Positions 26,849-36,503 of a stretch of DNA of 64,000 nt are shown piece after piece (the stretch's first letter is position 1; the number at the start of each line of letters is the position of its first letter). The DNA lies in the NCBI GenBank assembly GCA_903928445.1, contig CAIYRB010000002.1, forward strand, positions 1 to 64,000, written 5' to 3'. The translations under genes and the position numbers were made by a program. The notes beneath the pieces were generated by a model. That model was given only the letters and a program-made list of their open reading frames with translations. It did not search any database and was not told the DNA's origin. The stretch is from an uncultured Pseudomonadota bacterium. Lineage in GTDB: Bacteria > Bdellovibrionota_B > Oligoflexia > Oligoflexales > CAIYRB01.

Positions 26849-26925
26849 CCGTTTCACCGCTCCATGCAAATGGCATTCAAAGGCCTCGGAGGCCAGGGCT
26901 GCCCAAATCATAAACATAAATCAGA

Positions 26926-27810
26926 TTAGTCAAAGATCTTTTCGATCGGCACGACCAAAATCGACGACGCTCCCGCCGCCTTGAGACGCTCCATCGTTTC
27001 CCAGAAGATCGGCTCAGGCGCGACGGCGTGAATGGCGACGCGGTTGCGCTGACTATGCAGCGGCATGACGGTGGGTTCTTCGAGTCCAGGGATCAGGCCG
27101 CGGATCACCTCGACGGCATCAGCGGGCGCATTCATCATGATGTATTTAGCCTTTTCGGCGCGGACCACGCCGGCAAGGCGCGTGGTCAAGCGGTCCAAGG
27201 TCACGCTCTGTTCCGGGGTCAATGGCTTACTCGTCTTGGCCAACACCGCTTCGCTGCTATAAACCGTGGCGATCTCGATCAAGCCATTGGAGACGAGTGT
27301 GCCACCGGTTGACACCAAATCGCAGATCGCATCGGCGATGCCCAGGGTCGGAGCAATCTCGACCGACCCGGCAATCTCGATGATTTCGGCCTCGAGCTGC
27401 TGCTCCTGCAAATAGCGCTTTACCGTGTTTGGATAGGAGGTCGCAATACGCTTTCCGTTAAGGTCCCGCGGCGAACGCAGCGGGCCATCCTTCGGTACCG
27501 CTAAGGATAACCGACAGCGACCAAACTCCAACGGCCGCAGCGTCGTATAGCGCCCCTGCTTGCCGCGGCAATCCAAGCGCTCGACCAGCATGTTGGCACC
27601 GACCATACCGAGGTGGCAGCTGCCGTCGGCGATATACTCGGGGATGTCGTCATCACGCACCAGCATGACGTCGAGCGGAAAATCCAAAGCCCGGCAATCA
27701 AGCCGACCAGAGCGCCACTCGAGCGTGATGCCGGCGCGTTCTAGCAGGTCTTTACTGCGGTCACTGAGGCGGCCTGATTTCTGTATGGCCAAGCGCAGAC
27801 GGTCATTCAT
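26926..27810 (-). CDS. hisG: ATP phosphoribosyltransferase, long form
   Basis: The 294-residue enzyme starts the pathway by joining ATP and PRPP. It is the long form with a C-terminal regulatory domain (about 220-294, HSQRNRVAIHAV and SSILVVPIEKIFD), which binds histidine for feedback inhibition and needs no HisZ. Catalytic part landmarks: AIQKSGRLSDRS, LVRDDDIPEYIADG, IATSYPNTVKRYL and DLVSTGGTLVSNGL. Its start overlaps the stop of the regulator gene by four bases. Confidence 0.97.
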   Translation of the reverse strand: MNDRLRLAIQKSGRLSDRSKDLLERAGITLEWRSGRLDCRALDFPLDVMLVRDDDIPEYIADGSCHLGMVGANMLVERLDCRGKQGRYTTLRPLEFGRCRLSLAVPKDGPLRSPRDLNGKRIATSYPNTVKRYLQEQQLEAEIIEIAGSVEIAPTLGIADAICDLVSTGGTLVSNGLIEIATVYSSEAVLAKTSKPLTPEQSVTLDRLTTRLAGVVRAEKAKYIMMNAPADAVEVIRGLIPGLEEPTVMPLHSQRNRVAIHAVAPEPIFWETMERLKAAGASSILVVPIEKIFD

Positions 27811-28148
27811 AGGTCCACATCCTTATCTTTAGCGGCGTTGAGTCGAGCCAAAACGGCACGATATCCACCCTCGCCTCGCTCCAAGGAACGCGCGACCCGG
27901 GTGACGGTGGCGGTGCTGACGCCGGTCTTGTCATGAATCTTGCGGTAGGGGACGCCGCGTTCGAGCTGCCTAGCGACGGCCCAGCGATCGGCCAGGGCGG
28001 TCAATTCACCTGGGGTGCACAGGTCGGTCAAAAATCGCCGGCAGCTATCCGGTGAGTCCAGTAACAGCATGGCATGACACAACTCACGGATGTGCCTGGC
28101 CTCGTTCTTGCTCGCTCCCCTCGCTCCACCTGCCTTGATCGCACCCAC
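27807..28148 (-). CDS. TrpR-family (YerC/YecD-type) regulator of the his operon
   Basis: A 113-residue protein with the TrpR-like fold: helical N-terminal part (ELCHAMLLLDSPDSCRRFL), then FLTDLCTPGELTALADRW, and a helix-turn-helix in YRKIHDKTGVSTATVTRVAR. YerC/YecD proteins of this type have been linked to histidine regulation in other bacteria. Being the first gene of the operon with an ATGA overlap to hisG, it is the likely autoregulated repressor. The GTG start at 28148 has GGAGG about five bases upstream. The candidate operator is at 28172-28213. Confidence 0.9.
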   Translation of the reverse strand: MGAIKAGGARGASKNEARHIRELCHAMLLLDSPDSCRRFLTDLCTPGELTALADRWAVARQLERGVPYRKIHDKTGVSTATVTRVARSLERGEGGYRAVLARLNAAKDKDVDL

Positions 28149-28171
28149 TTGGTCCTCCTTCGCTGTCCTGC

Positions 28172-28213
28172 TGTGCTAACGCAGTAGCACAATAGCACAG
28201 ACTGGATAGCACA
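28172..28213. promoter_or_regulatory. Candidate operator array of the his operon
   Basis: TGTGCTA at 28172-28178 and TAGCACA at 28185-28191 form a perfect inverted repeat with a six-base spacer. TAGCACA occurs twice more in direct orientation at 28193-28199 and 28207-28213. The array starts 24 bases before the start codon of the TrpR-like gene, where a repressor would block transcription initiation. Confidence 0.65.
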
Positions 28214-28250
28214 ACCGCAGCGCGGCGTATAGGTCAAACTCATCAATTTT

Positions 28251-28370
28251 GAACATGTCCGCAAAGTTCCCTACCTCCGTACTTCCGCGCCTCCGTGGTT
28301 TAAATCAGGCGCTTGGGTCTGACCACGGAGGCGCGGAAGTACGGAGGTAGGGAACTTTGCGGACAGCCTC
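28251..28370. repeat. Hairpin repeat, copy 2
   Basis: Arms of 44 bases at 28256-28299 and 28322-28365 are perfect inverted copies around a 22-base loop. The flanking twelve bases on each side match copy 1 (3136-3252) in the opposite orientation. It sits between the his operon operator and the peroxiredoxin gene, so it could end or insulate divergent transcription. The 28149-28537 gap otherwise holds only the operator array and the peroxiredoxin ribosome-binding site. Confidence 0.9.
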
Positions 28371-28537
28371 TTGGCCGCCAACCTTTTAGCATCGTCGTTG
28401 CGCCAAAGCCGACGGCTGGCAGCGCACCGGAGGATGCTCCCAGCGGTTTCTTTGACTTTTTGCTTCCCCCTGTTTTAACCGAACGCTATGATTCGCGCGT
28501 CACACGACGACGACCAACACCGCTGGGGAGTTCCCTT

Positions 28538-29587
28538 ATGGCTAAGGCCACGAAGCACAAGAAGAAGACGAAAACCGTGGCCAAGGCCAAGCCAAGCGCG
28601 AAGAAGACCCCGAAGGTGGCGGCAAAAAAAGCCTCGCCGAAGGCAAAAAAAGCGCAGACCAAGGTAAAAAATGCGCAGACCAAGGTAAAAACAGCGGTAA
28701 AAGCCAAGTTAAAAACAGCGGTAAAAGCCAAAGCCAAAGCCAAAGCCAAAGCCAAAGTCAAAGTCAAAGCCAAGGCGAAGGCGAAGGCGAAGGCAAAGCC
28801 CGTGGCCAAAGCCAAGCCGGCTAGCAAGCGCCCCGCGGCGGCTAAGACCAAGCCAAAAGCCAAGGCAGCAGCGCCCGTCAGCGGCAAAAAGACGGCAAAA
28901 AAGGCCGTGATCAAGGTCAATACCCTCGAAAAGGCAGCGAAGGCAGCCAAAGCAAGCCCCGCACCCAAGTCAGCCGTAGCCAGCGGCGAAGTGAAGGTCG
29001 CAACCCCGAAGGCCCCAAGCGTCAAGACGCCAAAGCCAAAGAAAGCGGCCTCATCACCCAAGGCTGGCGACCACAGCGACCACCACGCCGCAGCAGCGCT
29101 GCCGCAGCCGACCGTGCATTTAGCTGTCGGCGATGAAGCTCCAGACTTCACCCTGCCCACGGACGGCGAGTCGGCGCCGGACATTCGTCTGAGCGACTAC
29201 CGCGGCGAGCAAAACATCATCCTCTACTTCTACCCTAAAGACGACACTAGCGGCTGCACCAAGCAGGCCTGCTCATTCCAGAACCACCTGGAGCAATATC
29301 AGGGCCTGGGCGCCAAAGTCATTGGCGTCAGTCCGGACGGCGTCAAGTCGCATGCGAAGTTTCGCGCCAAGTATGACCTGCAGTTCCAACTGGCCGCAGA
29401 CGAAGGCGCCGGCGTGGCGCAGGACTACGGCGTGTGGGTGCCAAAGAGCATGTACGGACGCCATTATATGGGTATCCAGCGCACCACCTTCTTGATCGAT
29501 AAGGCGGGTAAAATCGCTGCGATCTGGCCGAAGGTGGCGGTGGATGGCCACAGCGACGAAGTGCTCGCAGCGCTGCGTTCCCTGTAG
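28538..29587 (+). CDS. Peroxiredoxin (Bcp type) with long Lys/Ala-rich N-terminal tail
   Basis: The 349-residue product has two parts. Residues 1-190 are almost entirely Lys, Ala, Pro, Val and Thr, resembling histone H1-like or AlgP-like DNA-binding tails, and are built on hexanucleotide DNA repeats of the AAAGCC type. Residues 191-349 are a full Bcp/PrxQ thiol peroxidase ([26 protein letters not shown]) with peroxidatic Cys240 and resolving Cys245. The enzyme reduces H2O2 and organic peroxides using thioredoxin. The start at 28538 ([10 protein letters not shown]) has GGGGAG upstream; the frame is open further 5' through the hairpin repeat but without support. A nucleic-acid-tethered antioxidant role is inference. 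Confidence 0.9.
   Translation: MAKATKHKKKTKTVAKAKPSAKKTPKVAAKKASPKAKKAQTKVKNAQTKVKTAVKAKLKTAVKAKAKAKAKAKVKVKAKAKAKAKAKPVAKAKPASKRPAAAKTKPKAKAAAPVSGKKTAKKAVIKVNTLEKAAKAAKASPAPKSAVASGEVKVATPKAPSVKTPKPKKAASSPKAGDHSDHHAAAALPQPTVHLAVGDEAPDFTLPTDGESAPDIRLSDYRGEQNIILYFYPKDDTSGCTKQACSFQNHLEQYQGLGAKVIGVSPDGVKSHAKFRAKYDLQFQLAADEGAGVAQDYGVWVPKSMYGRHYMGIQRTTFLIDKAGKIAAIWPKVAVDGHSDEVLAALRSL
28680..28800 (+). repeat. Simple hexanucleotide repeats inside the peroxiredoxin tail
   Basis: Runs of AAAGCC, AAAGTC and GCGAAG units and a duplicated ACAGCGGTAAAAGCCAA block follow each other in frame. Slippage or recombination between units would change tail length in steps of two residues without shifting the frame. 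Confidence 0.8.
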
Positions 29588-29591
29588 GAAA

Positions 29592-29618
29592 AGAAAGACG
29601 GCTCCTAGCCGTTTTTCC
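29592..29618 (+). terminator. Rho-independent terminator after the peroxiredoxin gene
   Basis: ACGGCT and AGCCGT pair over a three-base loop, preceded by an A-rich run and followed by TTTTT. It begins a few bases after the peroxiredoxin stop codon and ends its transcript before guaB. Confidence 0.8.
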
Positions 29619-29675
29619 CTCGACTTTGCAGAGGTGGCGGGTAGTATCGACGCCACCGCTCAGAGGGAGGATATG

Positions 29676-31175
29676 ATGACCACGGCCAAACCTTCGGGGC
29701 AGGCTTACCCGCTCCATCCGATCGAATTTGCTTTGACTTATGACGATGTGCTGCTCATGCCACGTCATTCAAAGATCCTCCCAAATGAAACCAATCTAGA
29801 AGCGCAGTTCACCCGGCGGATCCGATTGAAGATGCCTCTGGTATCGGCGGCCATGGATACCGTGACCGAGTCGCAGGCGGCGATCGTCATGGCCCAAGCG
29901 GGCGGCATCGGCATCATCCATAAAAACCTGTCGATCATCGATCAGGCCCGCGAGGTCAAGACGGTCAAGAAGTCGGAGGCCGGTATGGTGCTCGACCCGA
30001 TCACCGTCACGCCGCAGCAGACTGTCGGCGACATCCTCGCCATCATGCGCAAATACAATGTCAGCGGCTTTCCCGTCGTCGATCACGGTGCCTTGGTCGG
30101 TATCGTGACCGGTCGCGATATCCGTTTTGAAAAGAACGCCGGCCGCCCCGTCAGCGAGGTCATGACCGCCAAAGTCATCACCACCCGCAAGGGCGTCAGC
30201 CCGGAAGAGGCGCTTGAGACACTGCACAAGCACCGCATCGAAAAGCTGCCGATCCTCGACGATGACGGCAAGCGACTGGTCGGCCTGTACACGATCAAAG
30301 ACATCGAAAAGTCGCGGCGTTTTCCCAATGCGTCCAAAGACGACAAAGGGCGTCTCTTAGTCGGCGCAGCGATCGGTGCTGGCGGTGACTATCTCGAGCG
30401 GGCTGAGGCCCTGCTTGAGGCCGGAGCCGACGTCATCTGCGTCGACACCGCCCATGGCCACAGTCAAGGCGTGCTCGATGCGGTCGCCACGGTGAAAAAG
30501 ACCTTTGCGCGGTTCCGCTTTGAAGTCGTCGGCGGCAACGTGGCGACGGCTGAAGGCACCACCGCCTTGATCGAGGCGGGAGCCGACGGCGTGAAGGTCG
30601 GTGTCGGACCTGGATCGATCTGCACCACTCGGATCGTCACCGGGGTTGGCGTGCCGCAGCTCTCGGCCGTCATGGAGTGCGCCGCGGCGGCGCGCGGCAC
30701 CGGCGTGCCGATCATCGCCGACGGTGGCATCAAGTTCAGCGGCGATATCGTCAAGGCTTTGGCCGGTGGTGCCGACACCGTGATGATCGGTAGCATGTTC
30801 GCTGGGACCGATGAATCGCCCGGCGAAATGGTGATCTACCAAGGTAAAAGCTACAAGATGTACCGCGGCATGGGCAGCCTCGGCGCCATGGCCAAGGGCA
30901 GTAAGGATCGCTATTTTCAAGGCGAAGTCGATGACGCCGCGAAGTTGGTGCCGGAAGGCATCGAAGGGCGTGTCGCCTACAAAGGGCCGCTGGCCAATTC
31001 CCTCTACCAATTGATGGGCGGCATTCGCTCGGCCATGGGCTACATCGGGGCTGCCACCATCGGTACTCTGCAAGAGCGGGCTCGCTTCCGGCAGATCACC
31101 TCGGCTGGGCTGAAGGAAAGCCATGTGCACGATGTCTACATCACCCGCGAAGCGCCCAACTACAAACTCGATTAA
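29676..31175 (+). CDS. guaB: IMP dehydrogenase
   Basis: The 499-residue enzyme oxidises IMP to XMP, the committed step to GMP. The TIM barrel ([24 protein letters not shown]) is interrupted by two CBS domains (about 100-220), and the catalytic Cys316 lies in [15 protein letters not shown]. The flap RGMGSLGAM is present. The start follows AGGGAGG; ATGs at 29673 and 29676 are both possible, and the second has better spacing. guaA follows on the same strand. Confidence 0.97.
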   Translation: MTTAKPSGQAYPLHPIEFALTYDDVLLMPRHSKILPNETNLEAQFTRRIRLKMPLVSAAMDTVTESQAAIVMAQAGGIGIIHKNLSIIDQAREVKTVKKSEAGMVLDPITVTPQQTVGDILAIMRKYNVSGFPVVDHGALVGIVTGRDIRFEKNAGRPVSEVMTAKVITTRKGVSPEEALETLHKHRIEKLPILDDDGKRLVGLYTIKDIEKSRRFPNASKDDKGRLLVGAAIGAGGDYLERAEALLEAGADVICVDTAHGHSQGVLDAVATVKKTFARFRFEVVGGNVATAEGTTALIEAGADGVKVGVGPGSICTTRIVTGVGVPQLSAVMECAAAARGTGVPIIADGGIKFSGDIVKALAGGADTVMIGSMFAGTDESPGEMVIYQGKSYKMYRGMGSLGAMAKGSKDRYFQGEVDDAAKLVPEGIEGRVAYKGPLANSLYQLMGGIRSAMGYIGAATIGTLQERARFRQITSAGLKESHVHDVYITREAPNYKLD

Positions 31176-31253
31176 GTTTAGAATGAAAACGGCGGCCGCC
31201 TCGGTCGCCCCCTGACTATGACCAGGCCGACCAGCGGTTTTAGGGAGACGATG

Positions 31254-32831
31254 ATGAACCACCATGTAGCACGTCCAGCCCACAGCGGCATCCTGGTCTT
31301 GGACTACGGCTCACAGTACACGCTGCTGATCACGCGGCGCCTGCGCGAGATCGGCATCTATGCCGAGGTGATCGACGGCAGAGCGGCGCAGGCGCCGGCT
31401 GACTTCGAGGTTGCTGGCGTCATCCTTTCGGGCGGGCCCGACTCCGTCTACGAGGTCGGCGCGAGACGTCTGCCGACTTGGGTGCTGCCGCTAAATAAGC
31501 CGATCCTCGGCATCTGCTACGGCATGCAGCTACTGGTCGAGCACTTTGGCGGCGAGCTCCGCGGCGGTAAAGGCCGCGAGTACGGCCGGGCCAAGTTACA
31601 TCTAACGCCCGAGGTCATCGGTCCTAGTGGCGCCTTGTTCTACGGCATGCCGGTGGCGCAAACCGTTTGGATGAGCCACGGCGACGATGTATCGCGACTG
31701 CCTGCCGATATGTTGGCCGTAGGCCATAGCGACGACGGCGTCGTGGCGGCGATGGTTCACCGGTCGCTGCCGATCGCTGGGCTGCAGTTTCATCCCGAGG
31801 TCAATCATTCCGAGCATGGCCAAAAGCTGCTCGACAACTTTGTCCGCCAAGTGTGCCGCGCCAAGATCAACTGGGACAGCGGCAGCATGCTCGAGTCGAC
31901 CTTACGCTATATCCGCGAGTCGGTGGGCAGCGCCAATGTCTTGGTGGCTTGCTCCGGCGGCGTCGACTCGACCGTCGCTGCGGCCCTACTCGCCAAGGCC
32001 CTTGGGCCGGAGCGCGTGACGGCGGTGTTTTGCGACACCGGTCTGATGCGCAAGGACGAGGTCAGCTGGGTTTCTAATGCTCTAAAAGACCTGGGACTAA
32101 GCCATGTCGAGGTGCTCCATTCCGAAGCCCTGTTCCTCGGTCAGCTCGCCGGCGTCACCGATCCCGAGACCAAGCGCAAGATCATCGGGCGCCTGTTTAT
32201 CGAGGAATTTGAACGCTATGCCACTGGACACAAAGCCGAGTTCACGCATTTAGGCCAGGGCACCCTGTACCCCGACGTGATTGAATCGGCCGGCCACGGG
32301 GCCGGTGCCAAGGTCATCAAAAGCCATCATAATGTCGGCGGTCTCCCGGAGAAGCTGAAGCTGAAACTGTGCGAACCGCTGCGCTACTTGTTTAAAGACG
32401 AGGCCCGTCGGCTCGGCGCGCAGCTTGGTTTACCGGCGGAGATGGTCGATCGGCACCCGTTCCCTGGCCCAGGCCTAGCGGTGCGCATCCTCGGCGAGAT
32501 CACCGCCGAGCGCTTGCATATCCTGCGCGAGGCCGACGCGGTGTTTATCCAAGCGCTGCGCGAGCATGGCCATTATCATGAGATTTGGCAGGCGTTTGCC
32601 GTGCTGCTGCCGGTCAAGTCGGTCGGCGTCATGGGCGATAACCGGACTTATCAAATGACCGTGGCGCTTCGCGCCGTTAATAGTACAGATGCTATGACGG
32701 CGGGCGTGGGCGACCTACCGATGAGCTTTCTCACCCACGTCGCCGCTGCTATCGTCAAGAAGGTCGATGGGGTGAACCGAGTCGTCTATGATATCACGAC
32801 CAAGCCGCCAGCGACGATCGAGTGGGAGTAA
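31254..32831 (+). CDS. guaA: GMP synthase (glutamine-hydrolysing)
   Basis: The 525-residue enzyme, the same length as E. coli GuaA, aminates XMP to GMP. The N-terminal amidotransferase has Cys88 in GICYGMQLL and the His-Glu pair in FHPEVNHSE. The ATP pyrophosphatase has the P-loop SGGVDSTV, and the C-terminal dimerisation domain ends TIEWE. AGGGAG precedes a double ATG at 31251/31254. It forms a purine pair with guaB. Confidence 0.97.
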   Translation: MNHHVARPAHSGILVLDYGSQYTLLITRRLREIGIYAEVIDGRAAQAPADFEVAGVILSGGPDSVYEVGARRLPTWVLPLNKPILGICYGMQLLVEHFGGELRGGKGREYGRAKLHLTPEVIGPSGALFYGMPVAQTVWMSHGDDVSRLPADMLAVGHSDDGVVAAMVHRSLPIAGLQFHPEVNHSEHGQKLLDNFVRQVCRAKINWDSGSMLESTLRYIRESVGSANVLVACSGGVDSTVAAALLAKALGPERVTAVFCDTGLMRKDEVSWVSNALKDLGLSHVEVLHSEALFLGQLAGVTDPETKRKIIGRLFIEEFERYATGHKAEFTHLGQGTLYPDVIESAGHGAGAKVIKSHHNVGGLPEKLKLKLCEPLRYLFKDEARRLGAQLGLPAEMVDRHPFPGPGLAVRILGEITAERLHILREADAVFIQALREHGHYHEIWQAFAVLLPVKSVGVMGDNRTYQMTVALRAVNSTDAMTAGVGDLPMSFLTHVAAAIVKKVDGVNRVVYDITTKPPATIEWE

Positions 32832-32835
32832 GTCG

Positions 32836-35800
32836 TTGAGTCAGCCGCTAGGTCAACATGGGAGCGGGACCAGCAGCGGACCCTTCGCCGCCACGGCGGA
32901 CCTGGTTCACCTGCATGTCCACACCGAGTATTCGCTGCTCGACGGCGCCATCCGCATCCCGGAGCTCCTGAAGCGGGTGCAGAGCCTCGGCCACAAGGCC
33001 GTCGCCATCACCGATCACGGCGCGCTGTTTGGCGCCGTCGAGCTGTATTTAAAAGCCAAGGACAAGGGCATCAAAGCGATCCTTGGCAGCGAGATCTTTC
33101 ACCACGGCACCGACGAGAGTGCGACGCTGGCTAAAGAGTTGGGCCACACACCGCCTCAGGTGCAGGCTTTTCATCTGGTTCTTCTGGCGAAGTCCTTGGC
33201 TGGCTATAAAAATCTGATCAAGGCGGTCAGCGACGGCTTTCTCAAAGGGCTAGCTGCGGTACCGATCGTCCCCGAGGCTTCGCTCGACAGCTACGGCGGG
33301 GATCTGATCGCCTTGTCGAGCTGCCTGCGCGGCGAGTTTGGTTACTTGGTCGGCCAACTGCGCCAGATCGCCGGCGACGGCCCCCTCCCCTTGGATGATT
33401 GGCCGGCGGATCACGCCGCGGCCGGGACGATGCGCGCGCTCAAGGCCCATGTCGCGGCGATGCTGCGACGATTCGGCGTCGGCAACTACTACGTGGAACT
33501 CATCAATAACAACATCCCGGAACAAAAACGCCTACTGCCTGATCTGGTGACAGCGGCACGCTACTTCGACCTACCCTTGGTCGCCTCGGCCGACGCGCAT
33601 TATGCCGACGCTGATAAGGCGGAAGGCCATGCTGTGCTGATCGGCATCAAGCACGGCCTGACGATGTCCAAGATCCGCGGCCGGCGCAAAGGCACGCGTT
33701 TTCACCTCTTCGATAACGACGAGATGCAACGGTATTATGGCGCCTGGCCGGAAGCTCTGAGCAACACCAAAAAGATCGCTGATCAGTGCCATGTCGTCTT
33801 CGAGTTTGGCAAATACTTCCTGCCTAAATTTGACACCGGTCGCGCCGAAACGCCGGAAGACGCAATGATCCGCTTCTCCCGGACCATGCTCGAAGAGCGC
33901 TTTGTCCCTCTGCGCAAAGTCTACGGCCCGAGCTTTGACGCGGCCCGAGAGCAATTTTACAAAGACCGCCTCGAGTACGAGCTCAAGGTGATCTGCAGCA
34001 TGGGCTTTGCCTCATACTTCTTGATCGTGCAGGACTTTATCAACTGGTCCAAGCGCCAAGGCATACCCGTCGGTCCCGGACGCGGATCGGGGGCGGGCTC
34101 GATCGTCGCCTATGCTCTGCGCATCACCGACATCGATCCGATTCCCTATAATTTACTATTTGAACGCTTTCTCAATCCGGACCGGGTGTCGATGCCCGAC
34201 TTTGACGTCGACTTCTGCCAGGATCGCCGCGACGAGGTGATCGCCTACGTCGCGCAAAAGTACGGCGCCAGCAACGTTGCCCAGATCACCACCTTCGGTA
34301 AGATGAACGCCAAGGCGGTGGTCCGCGACGTCGGCCGCGTCTTAGAGCTGGGTTATGGCCGCGTGGATCGCATTGCCAAGCTCATTCCCGACGACCTCGG
34401 CATGACGCTGACCGAGGCCTTGGCCAAAGAGCCCCGACTAAAAGAAGAGGCGGCGCGCGACGATGCCGTCGCTAACCTGTTGCGGCTCGCACTGCAGCTT
34501 GAAGGTCTGGCGCGCCACACCTCGGTGCATGCCGCCGGCATCGTCATCTCCGATGGTCCGATGACCGATTTCGTTCCGGTCTACAAAGTGCAGGACCATC
34601 CCGGACTGATCACCCAGTTTGAGATGAAGATGGCCGAAAAAGTCGGCCTGGTGAAGTTCGACTTTCTCGGTCTTAAAACCTTGACCGTCATTCAAAAAGC
34701 CATCGAGATGATCCGCGTCGTCAAAGCGCCGGACTTTGACATCGAATTGATCCCGCTCGGCGATAAGAAGGTCTACCAATTCGTCAGCGCCGGCCACACC
34801 GTGGGCATCTTCCAGCTTGAATCCAGCGGCATGCGCAATCTGGTCGTCAAGTTAAAGCCGAGCGTCTTCGAGGACATGATCGCCCTGGTGGCGCTGTTTC
34901 GTCCCGGCCCGCTTGGCTCCGGGATGGTCGACGACTTTATCGAATGCAAGCATGGCCGCAAGCAGATCGTCTACCCCGTACCGCAGCTCGAACCCATCCT
35001 CAAGGAAACCTACGGCGTCATCCTCTATCAAGAGCAGGTGATGAAAGTCGCGGGCGAACTAGCCAGCTACTCGCTGGGCGAGGCCGACCTCCTACGCCGC
35101 GCCATGGGCAAGAAAATCGCCGCCGAGATGGAGCAGCAAAAGCACCGCTTCGTCTCGGGTGCCACCGCCAATCAGCACGACCCCGAAAAAGCTTCGGCCA
35201 TCTTCGATCTGATGGCGGAGTTCGCCAACTACGGCTTTAACAAAAGCCACTCCGCTGCTTACGGCTTGATTGCCTACCAGACGGCCTTTCTCAAGACGCA
35301 CTATCCCGCGGAATTCATGGCCGCGATCATGACCTGCGACCTGGACAACACCAGCAAGGTGGTGCGCTACGTCGATGAATGCCGCCGCATGCGTCTAAAG
35401 ATCCTACCGCCGGATGTCAATCGCTCGTCGCTGGCCTTTGACGTACCAAGCGCCTCGACCATCGGCTTTGGCTTGTCGGCAATCAAGGGCATCGGCGCTC
35501 AGGCCCTGGAGCCGCTGCTTGCGGAGCGCCAACGCGGTGGCGCGTTTAAGTCGCTCAGCGACCTGGCCCGCCGCATCAATCTGCAAAAGGTCGGCAAAAA
35601 GACCCTGGAGCTACTGACCCAAGCTGGCGCGATGGACGGATTCGGTATCGCCAGACCGAAGCTGTGCACGCTGATCGCCGAAATCGTCAAATTCAGCGAA
35701 GCCCATCACGAGGCCCGAAACGTTGGCCAACGCGGCTTGTTTGACGGCGAGTCGGAAGCAGCGCAAGCAGCACAGGATCTTTCGTGGCCGCTCACCAGCC

Positions 35801-36480
35801 TCGATAGGCGCCCAGGAGCGCCGGATCCCGAATGGTTGAAAAAAGAAAAGGCCTTGCTCGGCGTCTTCCTCACCGGCCACCCCTTGCAGTTCCACCGCGA
35901 GGACAAAAAGGCCTTTAGCCGCTGCAATACCGCCGACCTCGCCAAGGTCGTCGGCAAACGCGTCAGCATCCTGGCGGTCCTTGCTGCGGTCAACGAGCGC
36001 ATCACTAAAAGCAATAAGCGCATGGCCAGTGTCCGCCTCGAGGATGAGGAGGGTGCGATCGAAGCGGTGATGTTCCAAGCGGAGATCCCACCAGAGTTTC
36101 CCGACCTCGGCACGATCGTCGTTGCATCGGGACAGGTCGGCATGAGCTTCGATGGTACCTCGGTAAGGTTTAAACTCGACAAGATCACGCCGGTCGAAGA
36201 CATGCGTACCGAACACGTCAAGTCGGCGACCCTCTGCATCGCACCCAGCGGCGGTCCACAGGCGCAACGCTTGGACTATCAAGCCGCGGTCGAGGGCTTA
36301 AAGCTGCACCTCGATGCCCATCGCGGCGACACGCCGATGAAACTGCTGGTGCGACTTGGCGACGCGGAGTTAACCATTAGCCTGGACGAGCAGGAGGTGG
36401 AGCTACGCGATTCGTTTATCCACGGACTCGGCAAATTAGCCTTTGCGGCGCTGGAATTACGCTTTCAGCTGTACTCTTGA
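32836..36480 (+). CDS. dnaE: DNA polymerase III alpha subunit
   Basis: The 1214-residue replicative polymerase has the N-terminal PHP domain (HLHVHTEYSLLDG at 25-37), the polymerase core with catalytic acidic motif PDFDVDF (454-460), GPGRGSGAGS, helix-hairpin-helix region and a C-terminal OB-fold (VSILAVLAAVNERITKSNKRMA). The last about 80 residues include a tail domain seen in several DnaE1 proteins. I take the TTG at 32836 as start, with GGAG seven bases upstream, four bases after the guaA stop; the frame is open earlier inside guaA. Residues 1-22 are probably a flexible extension. Confidence 0.95.
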   Translation: MSQPLGQHGSGTSSGPFAATADLVHLHVHTEYSLLDGAIRIPELLKRVQSLGHKAVAITDHGALFGAVELYLKAKDKGIKAILGSEIFHHGTDESATLAKELGHTPPQVQAFHLVLLAKSLAGYKNLIKAVSDGFLKGLAAVPIVPEASLDSYGGDLIALSSCLRGEFGYLVGQLRQIAGDGPLPLDDWPADHAAAGTMRALKAHVAAMLRRFGVGNYYVELINNNIPEQKRLLPDLVTAARYFDLPLVASADAHYADADKAEGHAVLIGIKHGLTMSKIRGRRKGTRFHLFDNDEMQRYYGAWPEALSNTKKIADQCHVVFEFGKYFLPKFDTGRAETPEDAMIRFSRTMLEERFVPLRKVYGPSFDAAREQFYKDRLEYELKVICSMGFASYFLIVQDFINWSKRQGIPVGPGRGSGAGSIVAYALRITDIDPIPYNLLFERFLNPDRVSMPDFDVDFCQDRRDEVIAYVAQKYGASNVAQITTFGKMNAKAVVRDVGRVLELGYGRVDRIAKLIPDDLGMTLTEALAKEPRLKEEAARDDAVANLLRLALQLEGLARHTSVHAAGIVISDGPMTDFVPVYKVQDHPGLITQFEMKMAEKVGLVKFDFLGLKTLTVIQKAIEMIRVVKAPDFDIELIPLGDKKVYQFVSAGHTVGIFQLESSGMRNLVVKLKPSVFEDMIALVALFRPGPLGSGMVDDFIECKHGRKQIVYPVPQLEPILKETYGVILYQEQVMKVAGELASYSLGEADLLRRAMGKKIAAEMEQQKHRFVSGATANQHDPEKASAIFDLMAEFANYGFNKSHSAAYGLIAYQTAFLKTHYPAEFMAAIMTCDLDNTSKVVRYVDECRRMRLKILPPDVNRSSLAFDVPSASTIGFGLSAIKGIGAQALEPLLAERQRGGAFKSLSDLARRINLQKVGKKTLELLTQAGAMDGFGIARPKLCTLIAEIVKFSEAHHEARNVGQRGLFDGESEAAQAAQDLSWPLTSLDRRPGAPDPEWLKKEKALLGVFLTGHPLQFHREDKKAFSRCNTADLAKVVGKRVSILAVLAAVNERITKSNKRMASVRLEDEEGAIEAVMFQAEIPPEFPDLGTIVVASGQVGMSFDGTSVRFKLDKITPVEDMRTEHVKSATLCIAPSGGPQAQRLDYQAAVEGLKLHLDAHRGDTPMKLLVRLGDAELTISLDEQEVELRDSFIHGLGKLAFAALELRFQLYS

Positions 36481-36503
36481 TCGGTAAAAAATAGGAGTTT
36501 AGG

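Noticed and set aside
28486-29184. Long hydrophobic minus-strand frame opposite the peroxiredoxin tail
   Set aside because: It is the mirror of the Lys/Ala-rich repeat: AAG/GCC repeats read as Leu/Ala/Phe on the other strand. Not a membrane protein gene.
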